Source of the DNA: Bacteroidales bacterium
GTDB lineage: Bacteria; Bacteroidota; Bacteroidia; Bacteroidales; Paludibacteraceae
DNA length: 10,393 nt
Direction of reading: 5' to 3'
NCBI GenBank assembly: GCA_900771035.1
Contig: CAAGML010000072.1
Span: 1-10,393, forward strand
Under the pieces are notes generated by a model. It had not been told where the DNA came from. It ran no database searches and saw only the letters and a program-made list of their open reading frames with translations. Below, in pieces: positions 1-8,093 of this stretch (positions are counted from its first letter, which is position 1; the number at the start of each line of letters is the position of its first letter). The position numbers and the translations under genes are program-made.

Positions 1-1
1 A

Positions 2-20
2 TTGCTGTGCGGAAGGAGGG
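2..20 (+). repeat. 19-bp near-repeat, copy 1
   Basis: TTGCTGTGCGGAAGGAGGG here matches TTGCTGTGCGGAAGAAGGG at 10337-10355 in 18 of 19 positions, in direct orientation. It lies just beyond the dehydrogenase stop. It may be part of a dispersed intergenic repeat or coincidence. Confidence 0.35.
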
Positions 21-38
21 TGATGATGATATAAAAAA

Positions 39-2858
39 TCACAGCAACATAATCGGGTGAACAGGTGTGCGTGATGTGAGGTCGCCTATTTGTGTGCGGC
101 ACGAAATTCCTGATGCTGTGATGATTGTGTCGGGTGATGAGCTGTTGATGGCCTTGACGAGGGGTGTGGCTATCTGCGACGAGCGGTCGTAATGCTTGTA
201 GCCGTATGCGCCAGCCATGCCGCAGCAGGTCGATGGGACGTGACGGACGGTGAGACCTTCTACGGATTGCAGCATCCTTACGGTCAGTTGTGGGTTGGCG
301 ACAGCTTTCTGATGACAGTGCGAATGAAAGAGAACTTCAGTGTGCTCTACTCTCCCCTTTAGTTTCTGCGGAATGTTGCCGGCTTGTTGCTCATGGACGA
401 ACCATTCGTCATAGAGAAGAATGTTTTTCTGAAGGGTGTCGTAATCCGGACTGTTCAGTAGTGAACGGTAGTCGTCGCGGAAAGCTGAGAGTGCCGACGG
501 CTCCAGAACGACCATAATGTTGTCTTGCAACAGTTGACTGAGTTTTCCTGTGTTTTTCTGGGCGAGTCTTTTGGCTTTGTGCAGCATTCCCTGACTCAAC
601 AGCGTCCTGCCGCTATTATGGATTGGGGCAATGCTGACAGTGTAGCCGTGCGACTCGGCAAAACGGATAAAGGCGTTGGCTGTCTCAGGGGCTTCGTGAC
701 GGGTGAACTCGTCTATGAACAGCAGTACGTTTTGCTGCTTGGTCTTTGATGGGGCGATGACTCCTTCGACTGAAATCTGAGGCAATGGACGACGGCGGTC
801 AAAGCCCATCAGCCGATGTGCAAGCCCTGTGCGGAGAATGTAATTGTATATGTGGGGAATGGTTGAGGCGGCTATATGTTCAAGTTCCGGCATGTATCCT
901 GTCAGCAACGTGCGGAGGGGAATGTGGTGACGGTCGTAGTGCTGTTGCAGGTATTCAGCCTTGATTTTGGTCAGGTCAACGGACGACGGACACTCGCGCA
1001 TACACCCTTTGCACGAAAGGCATGTGTCAAGCAGCGAGAGTACGTCATGGTCGGAAAAACCTTGCGAACCGTCAGCGATGAGCGTCGCACGCAGTATGTT
1101 CGCTCTCGCCCGTGTCGAGTCCCGTTCATCACCTGTTGCCTTGAATTGCGGACACATAACGTTGCCGAACATAATGGACTTCCGGCAATCAGCAGCACCG
1201 TTGCATTTCTCTATCTCCCTGATATAGTGCAGTCCATCATTGTTACCGCCAAACGCGAACACTGTCGTGATTGAGTTAATCTCATTATTGTTCGCAAAAC
1301 GCAGACATTCGTCCATCGGCTTTGTATCCACAATTTTGCCGGGGTTCATTATATTGTGAGGGTCAAAAGTCGATTTTAGGGTGCGGAACATCGAATACAC
1401 CTCATCGCCATACATCAGCGGGATAAATTCCCCACGCAAACGACCGTCGCCATGCTCGCCGCTGAGCGAGCCACGGTATTTGCGCACTATGTGTGCGGTG
1501 CGTGTCGCCACCTCTCGGAAAAGGCGTTTCCCCTCGTCTGTTTTTAGGTTCAGTATTGGGCGCAGATGCAGTTCGCCAGTGCCTATATGGGCATAGAATA
1601 CGCATGAGAGTCCAAGTTCCTTGAACATCCCCTTCATTTCTGCCACATATTCTGCCAAGCGTTCCGGGGCAACGGCGGTGTCCTCGATGACAGGTGCGGG
1701 TTTGTCGTCACCGGGCATATTGCTGAGCAGACCCAGACCTGCCTTTCTGAGATTCCATACACGCTGAATGTCATTGCCTCGCAGGACTGGGAACGCATAG
1801 CACTCAGGTACGGAGGACTTTATCTCGTCAACGAGTGCGCTGACCGTGGCAATGAGTTCATCTTCGCTATCACATGCAAACTCGGCGCAAAGGATAGCGG
1901 CAGGCGAGCCTTGCAGGAAAAAGCGGTTTTCCCGTTGCGAGAGGTTGTCAGCACTGAGGTTCAGAATGTTATCATCTATCAGTTCTACAGCCGTGGCATT
2001 ATGGCGGATGGCTATAAGGTTGGCTCGGAATGATGAATCCAGGGTTGAGCAATGTATGCAGACAAGGGCGTTGTGGGCAGGGGGAAGCGGGTCGAGCGAA
2101 AGGGTGAGTTCTGTGGCAATGCCGAGAGTCCCCTCTGAGCCGCAGAGAAGCTTGCAGAGGTTCATGCCGCCATCAGCGTCACGAACAAGGTCGAGCGCAT
2201 AGCCGTTATTGCGCCGGCGGAGGGATTTGTCGGGGAAAGTGGCGTCAATCAGTGATTGGTTGTCCGGGTTGGACAACAACTCGTTGAGGTATGAGTAGAT
2301 TTGTGACTCAAGCGAGTGACCTGTGGGAATTTCGTCGGTAGTGCGATGGCTGAAAGTAACCGTATCGCCGTTGCTCAGGACTACACGGGCTGAGATAAGA
2401 TGGTCGCGCGTTGAGCCGTAACGCAGCGAGTGTGTGCCGCACGAGTTGTTGCCTACCATGCCGCCGATCATGCAGCGGTTGGAGGTCGAGGTCTCAGGCG
2501 AGAAGAACAGCCCGTAGGGCTTCAGCGCTATGTTCAGCTCGTCCCGCACAACAGCAGGCTCTACCCTAACCCACCGTTCTTCGGCATTTATCTCTATGAT
2601 GTGGTTGAGGTTACGTATGTCAACCACAAGCCCGTCGCCTACGACCTGACCGGCAATCGATGTCCCTGCCGCACGGGGAATCAACGGTATTCTGTTAGCG
2701 TAGGCATGGCGCACCAGTGTCACAACATCATCGTGGTCGCACGGATACGCAACACCTAAAGGACTCTCCATATACGCTGACGCATCGGTCGAATATAGAA
2801 TGCGTGTCAGACGGTCAGTCCTTATTATGCCCCGGAAACCCGGAATGTCGTTTGTCAT
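39..2858 (-). CDS. FAD-linked oxidase fused to Fe-S domains; D-2-hydroxyacid (D-lactate/D-2-hydroxyglutarate-type) dehydrogenase
   Basis: This 939-aa protein probably oxidises a D-2-hydroxyacid at FAD and passes the electrons through Fe-S clusters to a quinone or another carrier at the inner face of the membrane. It has no signal peptide or membrane segment. The N-terminal FAD_binding_4 domain shows PRAAGTSIAG (61-70) and GGMVGNNSCGTHS (132-144). The FAD-oxidase C domain (about 260-510) shows HIGTGELHLRP, GEHGDGRLRGEF (468-478) and FDPHNIMNPGK. Ferredoxin-like cysteines follow: C552, C558 and C569, then CLSCKGCMRECP (C613, C616, C619, C623). A C-terminal CCG-type domain has HCHQK (847-851) and CCGMAG (878-883). 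The order matches GlcD/GlcF-like fusions such as E. coli YdiJ. The first CCG half has lost its cysteines (HNSGR at 747-751, EPSAL at 786-790). The start codon lies 7 nt after the SulP stop, so the two are probably co-transcribed. The family is clear; the exact substrate is not. Confidence 0.93.
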   Translation of the reverse strand: MTNDIPGFRGIIRTDRLTRILYSTDASAYMESPLGVAYPCDHDDVVTLVRHAYANRIPLIPRAAGTSIAGQVVGDGLVVDIRNLNHIIEINAEERWVRVEPAVVRDELNIALKPYGLFFSPETSTSNRCMIGGMVGNNSCGTHSLRYGSTRDHLISARVVLSNGDTVTFSHRTTDEIPTGHSLESQIYSYLNELLSNPDNQSLIDATFPDKSLRRRNNGYALDLVRDADGGMNLCKLLCGSEGTLGIATELTLSLDPLPPAHNALVCIHCSTLDSSFRANLIAIRHNATAVELIDDNILNLSADNLSQRENRFFLQGSPAAILCAEFACDSEDELIATVSALVDEIKSSVPECYAFPVLRGNDIQRVWNLRKAGLGLLSNMPGDDKPAPVIEDTAVAPERLAEYVAEMKGMFKELGLSCVFYAHIGTGELHLRPILNLKTDEGKRLFREVATRTAHIVRKYRGSLSGEHGDGRLRGEFIPLMYGDEVYSMFRTLKSTFDPHNIMNPGKIVDTKPMDECLRFANNNEINSITTVFAFGGNNDGLHYIREIEKCNGAADCRKSIMFGNVMCPQFKATGDERDSTRARANILRATLIADGSQGFSDHDVLSLLDTCLSCKGCMRECPSSVDLTKIKAEYLQQHYDRHHIPLRTLLTGYMPELEHIAASTIPHIYNYILRTGLAHRLMGFDRRRPLPQISVEGVIAPSKTKQQNVLLFIDEFTRHEAPETANAFIRFAESHGYTVSIAPIHNSGRTLLSQGMLHKAKRLAQKNTGKLSQLLQDNIMVVLEPSALSAFRDDYRSLLNSPDYDTLQKNILLYDEWFVHEQQAGNIPQKLKGRVEHTEVLFHSHCHQKAVANPQLTVRMLQSVEGLTVRHVPSTCCGMAGAYGYKHYDRSSQIATPLVKAINSSSPDTIITASGISCRTQIGDLTSRTPVHPIMLL

Positions 2859-2865
2859 TTTTTCA

Positions 2866-4557
2866 TCACTTTAGCTCCTCCAGGAACTGGCGTGACCGTT
2901 CAAGGGCGAGGTTGATGTTGCTGCAGATATTCTCGCTCTTGATAAGGTCCTCGAAGTGGTTCTTCATTAGGTCTTCCTTAACACTGCCGTTGACACCCGA
3001 GAGGATAATTCTGATATTCTGACGGTGGCACATCGTGACAAGGTTCTCAAGGTTGTGAAGACCGGTTGAGTCGATGAACGGAACCTTACGCATACGGATT
3101 ATGCGGATTTTAGGGTTCTTCGTACGGCGTGTGTCTGACATAATCTCCTCGAACTTGTTGGCGATACCGAAGAAATATGGACCGTTGATTTCATAGACCT
3201 CCACACCCTCAGGAACAGAGAGTGGCTCCTCGTGAATTGTCGCGTCAGTGTCGTTGTTAGGGTCGATTTCGTCGGTGATGACTGAGACACGTGTTGTCTC
3301 AGCCATGCGGCGCATGGTGAGAAGACAGGCGAGCACAAGACCAACCTCAATGGCTATCGTCAGGTCGAAGATAACCGTCAGCAGGAAGGTTATGATAAGA
3401 ACGCCGACATCGGACTTAGGGTTGTTGAACATCTCGCGGAACGTACGCCAACCGCTCATGTTATACGATACAATCACCAGTACGCCTGCCAGGCAGCTCA
3501 TTGGGATGAACTTGGCTAACGGCATGAGGAATAGGAATATGAGCAGGAGGACAACGGCGTGGATGACACCTGCCACAGGGGTTTTGCCTCCGTTGTTGAT
3601 GTTGGTCATGGTTCGTGCGATTGCGCCGGTGGCAGGAATGCCGCCGAACAGAGGACATACGATATTGGCTATACCTTGTGCCATGAGTTCCTGGTTTGAA
3701 TTGTGTTTGTCGCCTATCACACCGTCAGCCACGGCGGCTGAGAGAAGAGACTCGATTGCGCCAAGGACGGCGATAGTGATGGCAGGTGAGATGAGCCCCT
3801 TGATAGTTACCCAACTCATGGCAGGAACTTCAGCGTGAGGCAGTTGCGCATTTATGCTGAAACGGTCGCCGATAGTCTCTACGCTGAGTGCCATACCGTT
3901 GAGTTTCAGCAGATAGACACCGAGGGTCATAACCACGATGGCGATTAGCGAGCCTGGGATAATTTTGGAGAACTTTGGCGTGAGGGCTATGATGATTATA
4001 CTCAGTATGCCCACTCCGGTGCTCCATGGGTCTATTGAGCCGAAATTCATGAAATATGCACCCCATTTAGATATGAAATCGGCAGGCACTCCGCCATCAA
4101 TCGTAAGTCCGAAAAGGTCTTTGATCTGTGTCGTGAAGATGGTCAGTGCGATACCGCTGGTGAAGCCGACGACGATAGGGTAAGGAATATATTTGATGAT
4201 AGTGCCAAGACGGAAGAAGCCAAGGAGGAGGAGGAAAAGTCCCGCCATAATGGTTGCAATCATCAGCCCGCTCATGCCGTACTGCTGGATGATGCCGTAG
4301 ATGATGACGATGAAGGCACCCGTCGGACCGCCTATCTGTACTTTCGAGCCACCGAAAAACGAGATTATGAAGCCTGCTATGATGGCTGTGATGATACCTT
4401 TTTCGGGAGTTACGCCAGAGGCGATGCCGAATGCTATCGCGAGAGGGAGTGCGACGATGCCGACAATGATGCCCGCCATAAGGTCGGTCATAAAGGTGCG
4501 GCGGTCGTAATTGCGTAATGTTGAGAACATTCGCGGATTGAATGAGATACTTTTCAT
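2866..4557 (-). CDS. SulP-family anion transporter with C-terminal STAS domain
   Basis: This is a 563-aa inner-membrane transporter of the SulP (SLC26-like) family, which moves sulfate, bicarbonate or related anions. Repeated hydrophobic segments run from about residue 25 to 415. SulP signatures include PLAIAFGIASGVTPEKG (38-54), FGGSKVQIGGPTGAF (68-82), GAIESLLSAAVADG (266-279) and FGGIPATGAIART (304-316). A cytoplasmic STAS domain (about 450-560) carries VPFIDSTGLHNLE (492-504), with the D-S-T loop that is phosphorylated in anti-sigma antagonists. I chose the ATG at 4557. The in-frame ATG at 4617 is unlikely because it overlaps the -33 element, so a transcript from the promoter at 4587-4618 would begin downstream of it. 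The dehydrogenase follows after 7 nt. Substrate cannot be told from sequence: sulfate and bicarbonate are both possible. Confidence 0.94.
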   Translation of the reverse strand: MKSISFNPRMFSTLRNYDRRTFMTDLMAGIIVGIVALPLAIAFGIASGVTPEKGIITAIIAGFIISFFGGSKVQIGGPTGAFIVIIYGIIQQYGMSGLMIATIMAGLFLLLLGFFRLGTIIKYIPYPIVVGFTSGIALTIFTTQIKDLFGLTIDGGVPADFISKWGAYFMNFGSIDPWSTGVGILSIIIIALTPKFSKIIPGSLIAIVVMTLGVYLLKLNGMALSVETIGDRFSINAQLPHAEVPAMSWVTIKGLISPAITIAVLGAIESLLSAAVADGVIGDKHNSNQELMAQGIANIVCPLFGGIPATGAIARTMTNINNGGKTPVAGVIHAVVLLLIFLFLMPLAKFIPMSCLAGVLVIVSYNMSGWRTFREMFNNPKSDVGVLIITFLLTVIFDLTIAIEVGLVLACLLTMRRMAETTRVSVITDEIDPNNDTDATIHEEPLSVPEGVEVYEINGPYFFGIANKFEEIMSDTRRTKNPKIRIIRMRKVPFIDSTGLHNLENLVTMCHRQNIRIILSGVNGSVKEDLMKNHFEDLIKSENICSNINLALERSRQFLEELK

Positions 4558-4586
4558 TGCTGTCTTTGTATGGAAAAATGAAGGCG

Positions 4587-4618
4587 CAAAGGTACGGATT
4601 TTTTCTGAGATTTCCAAA
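4587..4618 (-). promoter_or_regulatory. Bacteroidota-type promoter for the SulP gene
   Basis: Read on the minus strand, the -33 element TTTG (4618-4615) is followed by 20 bp and then the -7 element TACCTTTG (4594-4587), matching the Bacteroidota consensus TTTG/TAnnTTTG. The expected start of transcription is near 4580, giving a leader of roughly 25 nt before the ATG at 4557. It lies in the 66-bp gap behind the HDR-protein gene and suggests an independent SulP-dehydrogenase unit. Confidence 0.8.
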
Positions 4619-4623
4619 GAAAA

Positions 4624-5571
4624 TCAGAAGATTATTCTGTTTTGGAAATTGGAGGGTCTGGACATGAGACGGAGTGGGTTCTTGCGGTAGGTATTCATTG
4701 ATTCGCAGAGAAAGTGAAATTCGTCGGCAACCATGTCGAAGAACAATGGCAGACGGTAACATGCCAGCGAGGTGCGTTTTGTGGCACGTCCGCTTGCGTC
4801 AAGAAGGTCACAGCCTCCCGGCACATAAATCATGTAATGGTTGGTGATGATGTTACGGTCGTGAATCTCGCGTGCGGCGTTGCGTACATCCACAATCTCG
4901 ATACTGGCGTTTGGGTAACGCTGCTTGAGATAGTTGAACGAGCCGTTCCAAATCAGTGGGCGGTCGCCTTTCGCTGATTGGGTGAAAATGGATATTTGAA
5001 GGCGTTCGGTGCGCGAATGTCCGTTGTCTATGATGGGAATCAGGTTGCGGTCAATGGTGGTTTTGTCCTTCAGGATGTAGCCGTCGGCTATTATTATTGA
5101 GTTCCAGTGGTCGTCAGGGAGGAGTTTGCGCCACGATACCTGCTCGCCGTTGCGAATAGGACGGTGTGGAGGTTGGCGTAGGACACTTTCGCAGGCTGGG
5201 CGGATTTGCTCTATGCCGTAGTCTAAAGGAAGATTCGTGGACGAAGGGAGGCAGAAGATGGAATTTAGCACGGCATTCTCCCCCACCCTTTTTATGAGGC
5301 TGCGGATGTCGGAATAATCAGTCTGTTCACCGTCAAACAGTATCTCGTTGGGCAGCCAGTTGAGGGAATGTAGGGAGGAGGCAAGGACGGACAATGGGTC
5401 GGATTCGTCAACAGAATATGAAATGTCGTTCCATTTTTCAATGAATGCTTTGCGGGAAGTGTTTATGTGAATGGTGAAGCCTGAGTTTCTGAATGAGTCT
5501 GACGACAGAAGCTCAGTAATCATACTGCGTCTCAGGTCGTAGGTGCGGTCTATGAAGAAACAGCCTTTCAT
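4624..5571 (-). CDS. Uncharacterised protein with HDR motif, possibly a diverged phospholipase D/MIT_C-like domain
   Basis: I do not recognise this 315-aa protein as a named family. It has no signal peptide or membrane segment, so it is probably cytoplasmic. The C-terminal half shows an alternating strand pattern: SIIIADGYILKD (158-169), LQISIFTQ (191-198), SIEIVDV (223-229), then AREIHDRNIITNHYMIYVPGG (about 233-253) and a Thr/Ser-containing turn near 264-268. A D-x-Y-I strand, a hydrophobic I-x-I-F-T strand and an I-H-D-R strand followed by a glycine turn recall PLD-superfamily domains in which the HxK motif has become HDR; that link is inference. The N-terminal half has no motif I can name. 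Its ATG overlaps the beta-lactamase stop as ATGA, so the two are likely translationally coupled. With the ATPase gene two positions upstream it may form a functional pair. Confidence 0.82.
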   Translation of the reverse strand: MKGCFFIDRTYDLRRSMITELLSSDSFRNSGFTIHINTSRKAFIEKWNDISYSVDESDPLSVLASSLHSLNWLPNEILFDGEQTDYSDIRSLIKRVGENAVLNSIFCLPSSTNLPLDYGIEQIRPACESVLRQPPHRPIRNGEQVSWRKLLPDDHWNSIIIADGYILKDKTTIDRNLIPIIDNGHSRTERLQISIFTQSAKGDRPLIWNGSFNYLKQRYPNASIEIVDVRNAAREIHDRNIITNHYMIYVPGGCDLLDASGRATKRTSLACYRLPLFFDMVADEFHFLCESMNTYRKNPLRLMSRPSNFQNRIIF

Positions 5572-6470
5572 TCGGTCAGATACACATATATTATCTTAGA
5601 CACGTTGGCTATGAACTCCTCGCATTGACCGTATTGGCAATGCGCATCGCTGACAAAGACTGAGAGCACGTAGTGCCTGCCGTCAGGCAGTGTGATACAT
5701 GCCACGTCGTTCATTGAGAATACTGTGCCGTCAGCGAGAGTTCCACCCGTGCCAGTCTTGTGGACAATAATCAGTCCCTGACCTGTGAGGTGACGGGGAA
5801 TGCGGTTCTCGCCTGTCTTGCATTTCGACATAGTGTCCCACAGGTAGCCGTTGTAGGGGTTGGCATCGCGGTTGTCGTGGAAAACACTCATCAGGCGTGA
5901 GGCGGCAAGAGGGGTCGTCCAGTTTGCGCGGGCTTTGTTTACGTCCATACCCATTGCCTCCTCTGAATAGAGTATATGGAACGCCGCCGAGGTGTCTTGC
6001 TCTTGTATCATTCCGTGGGCGAAGCGGTTGACCTCCCGGACGTTGATCAGACGGTTGTAGAGTATGTTGCTGGCGTTGTTGTCGCTTTGGATGAGTGAGT
6101 AATCCATCAATTGGCGGATGGTTAATTTGCCGCCATTGGGGTACTCGTTGAGCATGGGACTGTATGTCCTGGGGTTAAGTTCCGAGGGGACGACTGTAAT
6201 GGTCGTGTCAAGTGTTATGCGTAAACTGTTCAGGAAGTCGCAGACCGCCAGTGCCTGATGGAATTTCATCACGCTCATCAGTGGGAAAGTGTCTGTGGAG
6301 TTTATGCCGATGCTGTCTCCATGGTCTGAGATGAAGGAGATGCCGACTTTGCCCGGGAAAGTGCGTGTTATGTCTGTGAGTCTTGTTTCGAGGTCTTTTA
6401 TTTTTCGGCTTTGCGCATTAGCCACGGATAAAGACAGAATGAGAACACATGTTAACGTTATTCGTTTCAT
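5568..6470 (-). CDS. Class A beta-lactamase, subclass A2-like
   Basis: This 300-aa periplasmic serine beta-lactamase hydrolyses beta-lactams through an acyl-enzyme. All main class A motifs are present: the active-site S66-V-M-K69 (Ambler 70-73), S129-D-N131 (Ambler 130-132), the omega-loop glutamate in EEAM (E170, matching Ambler 166 by comparison with PER/CfxA-type ExxM), and K238-T-G240 (Ambler 234-236) within GLIIVHKTGTGG. Ambler 170 would be Gly (G174) rather than Asn, a departure expected in the A2 group (PER, CfxA, CepA). Residues 1-19 form a Sec signal peptide with a predicted cut at ANA|Q; no lipobox is seen. It starts 14 nt after the ATPase stop and overlaps the HDR-protein gene by 4 bp. 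No promoter of its own is visible. The spectrum of activity cannot be judged from sequence; it is not an obvious CfxA or CepA copy. Confidence 0.95.
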   Translation of the reverse strand: MKRITLTCVLILSLSVANAQSRKIKDLETRLTDITRTFPGKVGISFISDHGDSIGINSTDTFPLMSVMKFHQALAVCDFLNSLRITLDTTITVVPSELNPRTYSPMLNEYPNGGKLTIRQLMDYSLIQSDNNASNILYNRLINVREVNRFAHGMIQEQDTSAAFHILYSEEAMGMDVNKARANWTTPLAASRLMSVFHDNRDANPYNGYLWDTMSKCKTGENRIPRHLTGQGLIIVHKTGTGGTLADGTVFSMNDVACITLPDGRHYVLSVFVSDAHCQYGQCEEFIANVSKIIYVYLTE

Positions 6471-6484
6471 CTTTAAGCCACTAT

Positions 6485-8080
6485 CTATTTGAAGAGTTCG
6501 GTTGAGAGGCGTGTTGATTCATCGAAGAAACCTGTGCCGAAACGTGCTGTGAGTCCGCCATTCTCCTTGATGTTTATATGTTTGACTTGTGGTTCGTTGG
6601 CAGGACGGCGGCGAGGGTCGGGGTCATAGAGGTAATTGATGGAAATCTGGTCGGGCTTGATGTGGCGCGAGGCTACAAGCACCTGGAATTTACGCACGAA
6701 ATATTCGCTGTGAGTCTCGAACACAAAGCGTATCGGATAGTTGGACGCTGCGTCAACGAAAATGTCGGCAAGCATTGACTGGAAATTCGGATGGAGGTTG
6801 CTTTCCGGCTCTTCGATGAATATTGTGGCAGCATTATAGCGTCCGTATGCCGTGCCTGACCACGAGACGTATTGGCAAATCTGGTACTCAATGCGGACAA
6901 GCATTGCTATGAGAGGGGTTATGCCATAGCCCATATCTGCAATCGAGACCTTGACCTTCCGGCGGTTGACTGTCTTAATCAGATAGACATAGATGCCTAT
7001 GCCCTCGGGGGCTGGCTCTACGGTCAGACGCACGTCAAGCAGGCGTTTCAGCCATTTGTTGATGAACGTCCCTTTGACGTACGAGTTGCCGGAAGTGGCG
7101 TTGGGATTGTCAGGGTTATCTATTGTTATGACATCGGGAATCTGAATGTAGCGTTCCAGGTTCGTGTTGAACGACGTGCCTTGATTCTCGAAAAGATATA
7201 TGCGTTGAAGGTTTGAACGGTCTATTTCTATGAAATAGGCGTTCGTGATGTCCTCGGCGGCACAGAGAGCCTCGGTGCAGACCAGCTCTGCAAACTGTTC
7301 TATGTCAACACGGATGTCAGAACCAGTGTCGGCACGTGTTCCCCATGTTGAGAGAATGTCTGAATCAGAGGTGTTTATTGCCTCGGAATGCTCATAACGG
7401 AAACGTTTGTAAGGAATCGGAATGCGGCGGCGGCAAATGACATGGGCATCGTCGTCAGCCTTCGATTCGTCAACAAAGCATGTGAGCATGTCGGCAAGCC
7501 GTTGAAATGTGTGGATTGCCGCATTCTCCTGAAGGTCAGTGCCATGATGGTATTCGTAAATCAGTTGCGTAGTCTCGTCGTCCGATATCAGAATGCGGCG
7601 AATCCCTGCGTACGGAATCTGGCGGTTGCGGTTCAGGTGACGTGGTTTGTCGGTGAAATTGCGGTCTATGCTGCAGACCTGCCACGTGTCTTGCTCGGGC
7701 GAATATGCGTCTGGGGCTGTGTCGAGAGGAGAAAAGGTGATGGCCACCCGGACGGAGCGTCCTGAGTATGCCATCACCTGTGTTGAATATTCGACAGTGA
7801 ACTCATCGTTATCGCTCAGCCAGTTGATGACTTTCTCGAAACTGCCCAGTTTGTGCTGCCCACAGGTGAAATTGGCGTAATAGTCAGTGAAACTGTGGAA
7901 CGAGCCGTCCTTGAGGTTCTTGGCAAGTTGGCAAAGCAAAGGTTGGACCAGTTTTATTGACTTTGTGAAACTGCTTTTGCCTGAACTGTTGCAACCTGTC
8001 AGTATCGTCAGGGGCGCAAAATGGATTGTACCCCCGTCATCGTTGAAAACCCTGAAATTGCGGAGCGTGTACGAGTTCAT
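6485..8080 (-). CDS. AAA/ABC-type ATPase with DUF3696-like C-terminus (OLD-like ATPase without TOPRIM)
   Basis: This 531-aa cytoplasmic P-loop ATPase belongs to the ABC/SMC-like AAA_15/AAA_21 group found in many phage-defence and DNA-processing systems. The Walker A motif GCNSSGKS is at 29-36, after the YTLRNFRVF strand typical of the group. The signature-equivalent loop ADMGYGITPL is at 381-390, Walker B FIEEPESNLHP at 421-431, and the switch segment FETHSEYFVRKF at 454-465. The C-terminus, INIKENGGL followed by GTGFFDES (515-522), matches the DUF3696-type ending. A long middle insertion (about 45-370) separates the two halves of the ATPase. No nuclease or TOPRIM domain follows, so any effector must be another protein. 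I chose the ATG at 8080, 13 nt after the nagB stop; an in-frame TTG at 8086 is the alternative. The beta-lactamase follows after 14 nt. The family is firm; the biological role is unknown. Confidence 0.9.
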   Translation of the reverse strand: MNSYTLRNFRVFNDDGGTIHFAPLTILTGCNSSGKSSFTKSIKLVQPLLCQLAKNLKDGSFHSFTDYYANFTCGQHKLGSFEKVINWLSDNDEFTVEYSTQVMAYSGRSVRVAITFSPLDTAPDAYSPEQDTWQVCSIDRNFTDKPRHLNRNRQIPYAGIRRILISDDETTQLIYEYHHGTDLQENAAIHTFQRLADMLTCFVDESKADDDAHVICRRRIPIPYKRFRYEHSEAINTSDSDILSTWGTRADTGSDIRVDIEQFAELVCTEALCAAEDITNAYFIEIDRSNLQRIYLFENQGTSFNTNLERYIQIPDVITIDNPDNPNATSGNSYVKGTFINKWLKRLLDVRLTVEPAPEGIGIYVYLIKTVNRRKVKVSIADMGYGITPLIAMLVRIEYQICQYVSWSGTAYGRYNAATIFIEEPESNLHPNFQSMLADIFVDAASNYPIRFVFETHSEYFVRKFQVLVASRHIKPDQISINYLYDPDPRRRPANEPQVKHINIKENGGLTARFGTGFFDESTRLSTELFK

Positions 8081-8093
8081 AGTCAAAGGATTG

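Noticed and set aside
876..1274. 132-codon plus-strand open frame
   Set aside because: It is antisense to the Fe-S region of the dehydrogenase, whose cysteine motifs are intact on the minus strand.
3248..3838. 196-codon plus-strand open frame
   Set aside because: It lies fully antisense to the SulP gene, shows a low-complexity Met/Arg/Thr-rich translation, and has no promoter or motif.
4097..4762. 221-codon minus-strand frame overlapping SulP and the HDR-protein gene
   Set aside because: It is a His/Arg-rich out-of-frame reading that crosses the SulP promoter and has no family resemblance.
5568..6470. Penicillin-binding protein or other serine hydrolase instead of a beta-lactamase
   Set aside because: The SxxK, SDN, omega-loop glutamate and KTG motifs are all present at class A spacing, and the length of 300 aa fits a beta-lactamase.
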